This document shows, in pieces, positions 15,398 through 21,545 of a stretch of DNA of 21,545 nucleotides. The translations under genes were made by a program, and so were the position numbers. Origin of the DNA: LW23 sp041287705 (GTDB lineage: Bacteria; Verrucomicrobiota; Verrucomicrobiia; Methylacidiphilales; UBA1321); NCBI GenBank assembly GCA_041287705.1, contig JBGGNE010000023.1, forward strand, positions 1 through 21,545. Reading direction: 5' to 3'. Each line of letters opens with the position of its first letter. Position 1 is the stretch's first letter. Under the pieces are notes generated by a model. That model was not told where the DNA came from, ran no database searches, and worked only from the letters and a program-made list of their open reading frames with translations.

Positions 15398-16507
15398 ATG
15401 CCCAGACCTCAGCGCGTCACCTTGGAGATGATCAGCCAGGAATTGAATCTTTCCACCAGTTCCGTTTCCCGGGCCTTGCGAAATGATCCGCTGATCCATC
15501 CCGAGACCCGGGCACGCGTCAATTCCATAGCCACGAGGCTGGGATACCAGGGGAGATCCCGCCGTGGCCCGCAACTCGTATCCCGCGCGCAAACAATAGG
15601 CGCGATTTTTGCCGCCCACTCCCTGGTGGATGTTCAGAGTGGCCCGGTCACCATGTCGTATATTCAGGGGATGACCTCGGAGGCCAATCCTGCGGGAATC
15701 CTTTTGAATATAAGCACCGCTTCCGACGTGCCCGCGCTGAATGGGAAAGCAGGGAAGAATGCGCAGACGGGACTCTCCCCGTATGGAGGCTCCGACATTC
15801 TGGTCATTTGCGGCCGGCACGAGCCCGCACGCGTGGCCGCACTGGCCAAAAGCTTCCCTCTTGTCAGTTTTGTCCGCGCCTATCAAAACGTGTCTCATGA
15901 CCTGGTTTCGACGGATGATCTGAACGGAATCAGCCTGATGGTGGCAAAGCTGGTCGAACTGGGACACCGCAAAATGGCCTGGGTAAGTTTTGAGGAGCAA
16001 AGCTCCTACTGCCACACCCGCAGGGCCGGCTTTACGGAAGGATGTCTGAATGCCGGGCTCCCCCTGGCAGACCAGATCTTTGTGGAGGGCGTTTTCAACG
16101 GAACGTACCTGACCCAGCCAGAGAAAATCATGGCGGCGGTGCGCCAGGGCATCACCGCGTTTGTCACAGCTTCGGACCATGCCGCGTATGAGATATCCGA
16201 ACTGTTGCAGCGCGAGAAAATCCGCATCCCCGAGGAGATCAGCGTAACGGGATTTGACGCCATTGGCGAACCCGGCCGTCGCAGCCTCGTCTTTACGACA
16301 TACGATCCCCGCTTTGTGGAAATGGGCCGCGCTGCTGTGCAACTTGCCCAGTGGCGCTTGAAAAATCCGTCTGCACCGCCACTTCAGATTACGGTGGGCG
16401 GATGCCTGATTGAAGGAGAAACCACAGGTCCCGCACCTACGCAAGGTAAGGTGCGCCGCAAAGGCGATCATTCTGCGCAACCTAATCATTCCGTTGCAAC
16501 TTCTTGA
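15398..16507 (+). CDS. LacI-family transcriptional regulator
   Basis: A 369-residue one-component regulator. The N-terminal HTH (about 6-30) is VTLEMISQELNLSTSSVSRALRND, followed by the hinge helix region with RVNSIATRLGYQG. A periplasmic-binding-protein-like ligand domain covers about 65-340 (TIGAIFA, SDILVICG, LVSFV, LVSTDDLNGISLMVAKLVELGHRKMAWV, ITAFVTASDHAAYEISELL, EEISVTGFDAIGEP). It should bind a palindromic operator and release or bind it upon a sugar-like ligand. It is 50 bases after the oxidoreductase gene and probably controls it; whether it also controls the upstream pseudopilin cassette is open. The C-terminal 25 residues are basic and unusual for the family. Confidence 0.92.
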   Translation: MPRPQRVTLEMISQELNLSTSSVSRALRNDPLIHPETRARVNSIATRLGYQGRSRRGPQLVSRAQTIGAIFAAHSLVDVQSGPVTMSYIQGMTSEANPAGILLNISTASDVPALNGKAGKNAQTGLSPYGGSDILVICGRHEPARVAALAKSFPLVSFVRAYQNVSHDLVSTDDLNGISLMVAKLVELGHRKMAWVSFEEQSSYCHTRRAGFTEGCLNAGLPLADQIFVEGVFNGTYLTQPEKIMAAVRQGITAFVTASDHAAYEISELLQREKIRIPEEISVTGFDAIGEPGRRSLVFTTYDPRFVEMGRAAVQLAQWRLKNPSAPPLQITVGGCLIEGETTGPAPTQGKVRRKGDHSAQPNHSVATS

Positions 16508-16595
16508 TGTTGAGTTGCCAAGCAAACTCCCTGCAAGAACCTGTCACAGTAGAATTTAAGCAAATAGCATAAAATTAATTACGCACCAACTTATT

Positions 16596-17477
16596 ATGGC
16601 AAAGATCTATATAGATACGTGCACTTTATTAGATTTCTATCGATCTGCAACCAATCGACTAGATGTGTTTGATGAAATAGAAAAGCGCTCTGCCGTAATT
16701 GTATTTACTGAGCAGACCATTCACGAGTTTCGAAGAAGTCGTGTTAGTTGTCTAAATAAATTAATCGATGAGATGTCAAAGCCAAGCTTATTCGTCGCTA
16801 CGACTGCTATTGTCTCAACATTTCCAGAACATGCAGACCTTATAAGATTGCAAAAAGAGGCCTTCAATTTTCGAAAAGTAATTTGCAATAAAATGAAAGA
16901 GTGGTTGGAAGATGAATTTAATGATCCTGTGCACAAGCAGATTGCTAAGCTAACTCAGGGTCCTAACCTTTACCCGACATTCCCAGACGCAATTTCAAGA
17001 GCGCAAACTCGTAAACTACTAGGCAACCCTCCAGTGTCTCCAGATAAGCACACTATTGGAGATGAGCTAATCTGGGAAACACTATTAAAAGTCTGTGAAG
17101 ATGATTTGATTATTGTTACAAATGATAATACTTATCGAGATAACATCGCCTTTTTAAAACATGAGTATTTCCAGAAGACGAACCATAAACTTCTTGCTGT
17201 TACAGCAAGTCTGAATGAAGCTTTAAAGAAAATTGGATCCGATTCTGAAAAAATCGCCATCGCCGAGAAAGAGATTTTGATAAAGAGCGCTCGATACCCA
17301 TTTCCGCTTACACTGGAAAGCAAGTGTCCCAGCTGTGGAGGCGAGTTGGAAGAAACTGGATATGAAGGCGGTGAAGGTGATGAAGCGTGGTGGGTGTATT
17401 GCCTACAATGTGGTAAAGAACATTTCCCGAGCGAATTTGAGAAAGCCCAAGCAACTCCGCCACACCCCGGCAGTTAA
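16596..17477 (+). CDS. PIN-like nuclease-domain protein with C-terminal zinc ribbon
   Basis: A 293-residue protein. The first about 205 residues fit a PIN-like fold: D7 in IYIDTCTLLDFY, E44 in TIHEF, D156 and E157 in IGDELIWETLL, and D177 in IIVTNDNTYRDN form the usual acidic set for Mg2+-dependent RNA cleavage, closest in style to the larger DUF4935/PIN_8 group. The C-terminus (244-272) is a zinc ribbon, CPSC ... CLQC. The gene is markedly AT-rich in its third codon positions compared with every other gene in the window, stands alone, and is bounded by GC-rich DNA, so recent transfer is likely. No antitoxin-like small gene is adjacent. It may be a defence or RNA-processing nuclease; the exact role is unknown. 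Confidence 0.72.
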   Translation: MAKIYIDTCTLLDFYRSATNRLDVFDEIEKRSAVIVFTEQTIHEFRRSRVSCLNKLIDEMSKPSLFVATTAIVSTFPEHADLIRLQKEAFNFRKVICNKMKEWLEDEFNDPVHKQIAKLTQGPNLYPTFPDAISRAQTRKLLGNPPVSPDKHTIGDELIWETLLKVCEDDLIIVTNDNTYRDNIAFLKHEYFQKTNHKLLAVTASLNEALKKIGSDSEKIAIAEKEILIKSARYPFPLTLESKCPSCGGELEETGYEGGEGDEAWWVYCLQCGKEHFPSEFEKAQATPPHPGS

Positions 17478-17537
17478 GGCCAGGAAAGCGCCGTCGAAAG
17501 TACCTGGGCTTCATCTGCACATGTTTCACAAGCATTT

Positions 17538-19169
17538 CTACGGTGTCTCAAACGCACCCATATCCGGGCCTTTGCCTTTGAAGTCGTCGTTGAAATTGGG
17601 GATGCGGATGCCGGCGTCGACGCCCGGGGTGCCGGCTTTGAGAGGGTAGATGCCGGGCACGGTGGTTTCGAAGCTGGGAGTGGCAGCGATGCCGTGGGAC
17701 TCGGCACCTTCGATGGCGTTGATCACACCATTAAAGAGGTCGTAATCGAAGTCGTTGGTCGGGTTTTTTGTAGGATCATTCACGCAACGACGTTTGGGCT
17801 CGCGCACGTAGAGGATGTTGTTGCGGCTGGTGATGTTGCTCTGGCGTTTGCTGTCGGCGGTAAACACGATACCGGCATTTCCGCCGCTTGTTTCGGTCAT
17901 TCCCGTGCGGGGCGGGGGCTGGAGCATGGTGTTGTGGAAAACGAAGATCTTGCCTTTGGTGACTTCCTCTTTCTCCGTACCCAGCTTGACAAGGTAGGCG
18001 CCTTTGTTTGAGTCTGCGTCATCCTTCGGGCCCTTGCGGGCGCCGTTCAGGACGTTGCGATAAATGTAAATGGGGCCCAGAGAGGTGATGGCGCAGCCGA
18101 TGGCACCGTAGACATCGTCACAGCGATTATTCCACACGCGCACGTTGATGTTGGCGCCTTCCACTTCGATGCCGTCGTCGTACGTGTTGGATACGTCGTT
18201 GTCGTGAATATCGGTATCGCGGTAGGGGAAGCCGTGGAAGCTCATGTTCTGGACTTCGCCCATGCTGTCGTTGAACTTGTGCGCGGGGTCGCTGAAGATC
18301 TTGTTGCGGCGAATGACGAAGTGTCCGTCGGACTTGATAAACGTGATGCCCTGGGGGCCGAGCGGATGCTTGGTGGCCTTGCCATCGTGCATGCGCTCCT
18401 CCGTCCAGCTGTTGGAGTTGCTGCGCGGGTGGTGAAGCTGGCAATCCTGAATGATGACACGGGAGAGAGTCTGTGCCTTGGAGTAGACGGCGGAGTCGAG
18501 GTTGGCGCCAAAGCCATCTTCCTTAATGCGGCCCCAGCCGCTGACGTCGCATTTGTCGATGACGATGTCCTGCACATCGCCCAGCACGATACCGTGAGTA
18601 TTGGCGTTTTTGAGATTGAGCCCGCGCAGGATAACGTACGATGCGTTGACGGTGACATTTGAGGTAGCTTCCGGCGCGGACTTAGCGTCCAGAACCGCCC
18701 CGGACTCCATCGTGTAGACGACGTAGCCAGCCTCCTTCGAGCCACCCTCGGTGATCACAAACGGCTGCGGTGCGTCGTGGGGAATAGTGATGGTCTTCGC
18801 CACCTTGAAGTTCTCGCTCCAGGTACGCATTGGGACGATCACCTCGGTTTTGCTCTTTTCGAGCGTGAGACGGAACTCATACTCGGTATCGGGCTGTAGA
18901 TTGACAACGCTGCCGCGATATTCCTTGCTGTGCTCTGGCACGCCGGGGTGATCATTCGGGTCGAACCAGAGCGGCAATGCCGTCTTCCAGTTCTCCTCCC
19001 CTTTTACACGGTAGCCCACGGCGCAGGGATTGTCCGGCGCGGCCTCCGCAGGCTTCCAGTACAGGCCGGCACACTGGAATGTCGGCACGGCGCGGGCCTC
19101 CTCGGCACGTGCGTTGAGTACCGGCAGAATCGTTGCAAGACAGAGCAGCAGGAAATGAAGTGATTTCAT
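17538..19169 (-). CDS. Secreted right-handed beta-helix protein with FN3-like N-terminal domain
   Basis: A 543-residue product from ATG 19169, chosen because it begins the signal peptide MKSLHFLLLCLATILPVLNA with cleavage near ARA-EE. About 30-115 look like a fibronectin type III-like domain (YRGSVVNLQPDTEYEFRLTL). About 150-500 hold parallel beta-helix coils (VILRGLNLKNANTHGIVLGD, IVIDKCDVSGWGR, DIHDNDVSNTYDDGIEVEG, IYRNVLNGAR, ITSRNNILYV). The C-terminus ends in GPDMGAFE, common in secreted beta-helix proteins of Bacteroidetes and Verrucomicrobia. Such proteins are often polysaccharide lyases or hydrolases, but no catalytic set can be assigned. The promoter carries a TGACTTAGTCA site shared with gntR and the second pilin cassette. 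The 5' leader would be about 165 bases. Confidence 0.85.
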   Translation of the reverse strand: MKSLHFLLLCLATILPVLNARAEEARAVPTFQCAGLYWKPAEAAPDNPCAVGYRVKGEENWKTALPLWFDPNDHPGVPEHSKEYRGSVVNLQPDTEYEFRLTLEKSKTEVIVPMRTWSENFKVAKTITIPHDAPQPFVITEGGSKEAGYVVYTMESGAVLDAKSAPEATSNVTVNASYVILRGLNLKNANTHGIVLGDVQDIVIDKCDVSGWGRIKEDGFGANLDSAVYSKAQTLSRVIIQDCQLHHPRSNSNSWTEERMHDGKATKHPLGPQGITFIKSDGHFVIRRNKIFSDPAHKFNDSMGEVQNMSFHGFPYRDTDIHDNDVSNTYDDGIEVEGANINVRVWNNRCDDVYGAIGCAITSLGPIYIYRNVLNGARKGPKDDADSNKGAYLVKLGTEKEEVTKGKIFVFHNTMLQPPPRTGMTETSGGNAGIVFTADSKRQSNITSRNNILYVREPKRRCVNDPTKNPTNDFDYDLFNGVINAIEGAESHGIAATPSFETTVPGIYPLKAGTPGVDAGIRIPNFNDDFKGKGPDMGAFETP

Positions 19170-19340
19170 GCGAGCAGAGAGAGAATATGGTGCGAACCGC
19201 TTTGTTGAAACCGAGTAAGCAAAGCAGGAAACTTGCGAGCAGATCCTCGGCGGCAGGCCACGGCAAGGAAGAGCTAAATAAAACAGCAGGGAGAGACGCG
19301 ACGGGGATGACATCTGTGACATCAGTATTCCGTGATGCAA

Positions 19341-19368
19341 ATAATGGCAAACACAATGACTAAGTCAA
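19341..19368 (-). promoter_or_regulatory. Beta-helix gene promoter with embedded TGACTNAGTCA operator
   Basis: Minus strand: -35 TTGACT (19368-19363), 16-base spacer, -10 CATTAT (19346-19341). The perfect palindrome TGACTTAGTCA (19367-19357 on this strand) covers the -35 box. Two other promoters in the window have the same arrangement, which supports both the promoter and the operator call. Repression by blocking RNA polymerase is the simplest reading. Confidence 0.6.
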
Positions 19369-19462
19369 CTAATTTTACTGGAATCAGGATTTTTTGGGCC
19401 ATTCACAGCAAGATACAGAGGAAGCGACAGAGCTCAAAAAAGAAAAGCAGAATATGGCTATC

Positions 19463-19473
19463 TGACTAAGTCT
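19463..19473. promoter_or_regulatory. Extra TGACTNAGTCW site at the end of gntR
   Basis: TGACTAAGTCT differs from the perfect palindrome in the last base. Unlike the other three it has no matching -10 box at the right distance on either strand. It lies about 100 bases from the beta-helix promoter operator, so it may help DNA looping or be an auxiliary site. Confidence 0.45.
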
Positions 19474-20925
19474 TTATTCAGCAGACGCTGTTCGAGGCGA
19501 GTGGGGATCGGTCCGGTGGCTGCAGTGCACGTCTGCGCAGTAGAGATTGCCGGGATTGCCGGCAAACACGGTGCGGATGGCGCTTTTCCGGGAGGCCGAG
19601 TAGTGGCCGTAGATGCCCATGTAAGTACGCGCCATCTGGCCAAGCTCCCTCAGACCGGAATCGAGATCCAGGTTCTCGGTGAGAATGCGCTCGATCCCCT
19701 GCAATACCAGCTCGCCGGGGAATGGAGGCGCAATATTGAAATCAATGGACGCTTTGCCCATCTCGGCAGCAAAAAGCGCGTCGCGAGGATCCGTGAGATC
19801 CAGCGATTTGAACGCGGAGCTTTTCCGGATGGGGATGCTGTATCTGCGTTGCGCAAGGTAATCCTGCACAGGCTCCGACAGCATAACGGAGATATACTTG
19901 CGCGCCAGGCTCATCGACGTGCACGATTTGCGCACGCACACCAGGTCCGTTGCCTGCGCAGTAATGTCTTCGCCTCCGGGAATATGGGGCAGCGGCACGC
20001 TCGCCCAGTCTTTGAAACCGGCGCGATCAATCGAATCCAGAAACTGCCGGCCAACGATGAGCATTCCCGCGCTGCCCTGCAGGAATGCTCCGTGAAAATC
20101 GTCTTCATCGTACTCCGGGCGCTCCAGCAGGTTCCCAAGCTCGTTAAAAAGCGAAAGCCCCAGAATGGAGCGCGGCGAGTCCACCGTTACGGGATCCTCC
20201 TGGTTCGGCGTAAATAGCCGCCCGCCTGCCCGTAACAGGATATTCAGCCACGCATAGCTCTGGCAGTGCCAGTTGAGGATGTACTTCGCGGGCAGCACCT
20301 TTTTCAGGCGCGCAATACACTCCAGGAACTCCTCCCACGTCCACCCCGATTGCGGCATCGCGCACCCGGCGGAGCGAAACTGCTTTGGATTATACAGCAC
20401 AACGCGCGGTGAAAAAGAGTAGGGAATACCGACGATCCGCCCATTGATATGGAAGGGCCTGAAGGGCTTCTCGAAAAAGATGGAGCGGTCCGGATAGCAC
20501 TCCTCGAAAAGCTCCGTGAGGTCCATGTATTCGTCATGACCCGTAAGCACGTGCCGTGTTGTGCGCAGCTCCAGCATGCCCCGCTTGAAGGCGTAGGTCA
20601 TACGCAGTCCGGCGAACTCTTTTTCCATCACCTTCAGCATCCCGTCTACCCACGGCAATCGATGCAGGTGGTTGAACACGGCCAGATTCTCCGGAAGAAC
20701 CCGCTCCTCCCAGCCGCGCTGCACATAGGTCCCCTTGCGGGAGTACGCTTCCATCACGCCGTCCTGGCATAGTGTCTCGATAGCCTGTTGTACTTTCAGG
20801 AACGAAATACCAAGCTTTACCGATAATTCCCGCGCGGAGGGAACCTGCTCACCCGTTTTAAGTGCGCCTTCCTCCAGCAGTGAGAGAACGTGACGGCGAA
20901 CAATAGTTGTCTTGTTTTCGACCAT
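19474..20925 (-). CDS. GntR-type wHTH regulator fused to a MalE-like solute-binding domain
   Basis: A 484-residue protein from ATG 20925, with GGGGAG ten bases upstream. Residues 5-70 are a GntR winged helix (IVRRHVLSLLEEGALKTGEQ, PSARELSVKLGISFLKVQQA, GTYVQRG). Residues about 75-440 resemble a type 1 extracellular sugar-binding protein: DLTELFEECYPDRSIFFEKP, INGRIVGIPYSFSPRVVLYN, the TWEEFLE segment, GSAGMLIVGRQFLDSID, WASVPLPHIPGG and LARKYISVMLSEPVQDYL. There is no signal peptide, so the binding-protein fold is used inside the cell as a ligand sensor. Its own promoter carries the TGACTNAGTCW site also found before the beta-helix gene and the second pilin cassette, so it is probably a local autoregulated repressor responding to a sugar or oligosaccharide. 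Confidence 0.88.
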   Translation of the reverse strand: MVENKTTIVRRHVLSLLEEGALKTGEQVPSARELSVKLGISFLKVQQAIETLCQDGVMEAYSRKGTYVQRGWEERVLPENLAVFNHLHRLPWVDGMLKVMEKEFAGLRMTYAFKRGMLELRTTRHVLTGHDEYMDLTELFEECYPDRSIFFEKPFRPFHINGRIVGIPYSFSPRVVLYNPKQFRSAGCAMPQSGWTWEEFLECIARLKKVLPAKYILNWHCQSYAWLNILLRAGGRLFTPNQEDPVTVDSPRSILGLSLFNELGNLLERPEYDEDDFHGAFLQGSAGMLIVGRQFLDSIDRAGFKDWASVPLPHIPGGEDITAQATDLVCVRKSCTSMSLARKYISVMLSEPVQDYLAQRRYSIPIRKSSAFKSLDLTDPRDALFAAEMGKASIDFNIAPPFPGELVLQGIERILTENLDLDSGLRELGQMARTYMGIYGHYSASRKSAIRTVFAGNPGNLYCADVHCSHRTDPHSPRTASAE

Positions 20926-20929
20926 AAAG

Positions 20930-21124
20930 TCAATTCTCCCCGTATGCAGATGCCGCGCCGGGAAGAACGGCAATCTCAGTGCAAAAGCCGGGTTCAGCAC
21001 CAGCTTCGCCGAGCTTCAGCCATTCATGGCTGCTTTCCCCATACAAGTCAATTACCGGCAAGGACATCCCGGTTGCCGCATCGCCTGTCGATGCAGTGGA
21101 GGGAAGTAGCAGGCTAAAGAGCAT
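20930..21124 (-). CDS. Possible leaderless small ORF ahead of gntR
   Basis: An open frame of 64 codons (MLFSLLLPSTASTGD ... GAASAYGEN) ends four bases before the gntR start and contains its ribosome site. The ATG at 21124 coincides with the expected transcription start of the predicted gntR promoter, so it would be read from a leaderless message and could couple translation to gntR. Codon use looks like the neighbours. There is no recognisable domain; the N-terminus is mildly hydrophobic. It may equally be only part of the 200-base gntR leader. Confidence 0.3.
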   Translation of the reverse strand: MLFSLLLPSTASTGDAATGMSLPVIDLYGESSHEWLKLGEAGAEPGFCTEIAVLPGAASAYGEN

Positions 21125-21130
21125 GGCAGT

Positions 21131-21159
21131 AATGTAATCGACTAAACAGACTTAGTCAA
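21131..21159 (-). promoter_or_regulatory. gntR promoter with embedded TGACTNAGTCW operator
   Basis: Minus strand: -35 TTGACT (21159-21154), 17-base spacer, -10 TACATT (21136-21131). The operator TGACTAAGTCT (21158-21148) covers the -35 box, and a further half-site GTTTAGTC follows. The arrangement implies negative autoregulation. Confidence 0.55.
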
Positions 21160-21215
21160 TGAATCCACGCGCACATCCCAGTCTCGTCGAAAAGAGCTTC
21201 TTCGAGGAGAAAGTA

Positions 21216-21228
21216 TCACTGACAGTGA
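21216..21228. promoter_or_regulatory. Palindrome between the divergent gntR and cassette promoters
   Basis: TCACTG-A-CAGTGA has perfect six-base arms around one central base, about halfway between the two TGACTNAGTCA operators. It may be a site for a second regulator or an activator; the cognate protein is unknown. Confidence 0.25.
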
Positions 21229-21268
21229 CAAACAGGGCCTTAAATTGCCGTTCCAACATTAAATCCTA

Positions 21269-21296
21269 TTGACTCAGTCATAGAATTTACTACAAT
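21269..21296 (+). promoter_or_regulatory. Promoter of the second pseudopilin cassette with embedded operator
   Basis: -35 TTGACT (21269-21274) and -10 TACAAT (21291-21296) with a 16-base spacer, each one mismatch from consensus. The perfect palindrome TGACTCAGTCA (21270-21280) overlaps the -35 box. The expected start is near 21303, leaving a leader of about 50 bases before ATG 21355. This is the strongest of the three operator-bearing promoters. Confidence 0.65.
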
Positions 21297-21354
21297 CTTC
21301 ATATTGGCGAGTGTGTCGCTCCTGAGCAGCACACCTAAACCCTTAGGATTTTCC

Positions 21355-21545
21355 ATGACTCCATTATCAAACCGGTTTTGGATGCCTGTCAAAGCTCCTG
21401 GAATAAAAGGTTTTACCCTGATCGAACTGATTGCGGTTATCTCGATCGTCTCGGTTTTGGCAGTTGCAACCGTTCAATCCATCGGGCCGATGCGCGGCAA
21501 TGAACTCAGCGCTGCGTCGCGCGTGGTATCCTCGTTGATGGCTGT
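21355..21545 (+). CDS. Type IV pilin-like protein starting a second cassette (D-like), partial
   Basis: The first 63 residues are in the window and the frame runs off the right edge. A leader ending in PGIKG precedes FTLIELIAVISIVSVLAV, the standard prepilin peptidase site with Gly at -1 and Glu at +5. The following GNELSAASRVVSSLMAV closely parallels GNASRLVSNLLSIA of the first cassette's D protein, so this is probably cassette protein D of a second Verru_Chthon-type cassette. ATG 21355 has AGGA seven bases upstream; ATG 21382 is an alternative. Its promoter carries the GntR-type operator. Confidence 0.82.
   Translation, partial: MTPLSNRFWMPVKAPGIKGFTLIELIAVISIVSVLAVATVQSIGPMRGNELSAASRVVSSLMA

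Larger units (their letters stand above)
19170..19473. other. Intergenic region between the beta-helix gene and gntR
   Basis: About 300 bases without a gene. It contains the beta-helix gene's leader (19170-19334), its promoter with an operator (19341-19368), an unremarkable stretch (19369-19462), and a second operator-like site at 19463-19473 directly after the gntR stop codon. No hairpin-plus-T-run terminator for gntR is visible. Confidence 0.6.
20926..21354. other. Divergent control region between gntR and the second pseudopilin cassette
   Basis: About 430 bases. From left to right it holds the gntR leader with a possible 64-codon frame (20930-21124), the gntR promoter and operator (21131-21159), a palindrome TCACTG-A-CAGTGA (21216-21228), the cassette promoter and operator (21269-21296), and the cassette leader with a weak AGGA ribosome site before ATG 21355. 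Confidence 0.6.

Noticed and set aside
12343..16525. Long minus-strand open frames (12343-13575 and 15272-16525) opposite cassette A, the secreted protein and the LacI gene
   Set aside because: Their sequences are Arg/His/Gly-rich shadow translations without motifs, while the opposite frames carry recognised families.
16596..17477. PIN gene as half of a classical VapBC toxin-antitoxin pair
   Set aside because: The protein is about twice the usual VapC length, has a zinc ribbon, and no small antitoxin gene lies directly upstream or downstream.
1..21545. tRNA, rRNA, CRISPR arrays, insertion sequences, prophage genes
   Set aside because: No repeat-spacer pattern, transposase, integrase or RNA gene signature was seen on either strand by eye.

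Overview
The window looks like chromosomal DNA of a member of Verrucomicrobiota (Terrimicrobium/Chthoniobacter/Opitutus-like). The main evidence is a four-gene run of prepilin-like proteins in the order D-B-C-A that matches the 'Verru_Chthon cassette' (TIGR02596/02598/02599/02600), plus the start of a second cassette at the right edge. Most of the window is GC-rich, with tightly coupled genes (ATGA or GTGA overlaps). One PIN-domain gene at 16596-17477 is visibly AT-rich and looks acquired.

Layout. (1) Bases 1-6920, minus strand: a signalling and efflux block. In transcription order it holds a stand-alone receiver, an NtrC-type sigma54 activator with a receiver domain, a membrane histidine kinase, a FixJ/LuxR-type response regulator, an EmrA/HlyD-type membrane fusion protein, and a DHA2 (EmrB/QacA) transporter cut by the left edge. 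(2) 6921-7544: a divergent control region and a small secreted protein gene closed by a strong terminator. (3) 7545-13965, plus strand: a decayed duplicate of a pseudopilin gene start, the complete D-B-C-A cassette, and a secreted protein of unknown function. (4) 14151-16507: a Gfo/Idh/MocA oxidoreductase and a LacI-family regulator. (5) 16596-17477: PIN nuclease-like protein with a C-terminal zinc ribbon. (6) 17538-21545: a secreted beta-helix protein and a GntR-type regulator whose ligand domain is a MalE-like solute-binding protein (both minus), then the start of the second pseudopilin cassette (plus).

How the parts work together. The efflux operon and the small secreted protein have the same promoter layout: a GGTACGAAA element, then 101 and 102 bases later a near-identical 15-mer, TGGCAYGGAAACTGA, whose first part matches the -24 half of a sigma54 promoter. 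The NtrC-type protein encoded alongside is the obvious candidate activator. At the right end, the palindrome TGACTNAGTCA is embedded in the -35 box (TTGACT) of three predicted promoters: gntR itself, the beta-helix gene and the second cassette. This defines a small local regulon, probably repressed by the GntR/solute-binding fusion in response to a sugar-like ligand. The first cassette lies near a LacI regulator, so the two cassettes may each answer to a carbohydrate sensor.

No tRNA, rRNA, CRISPR array, insertion sequence or phage gene was seen. Regulatory calls are by eye. Protein families were recognised from motifs without a database search.
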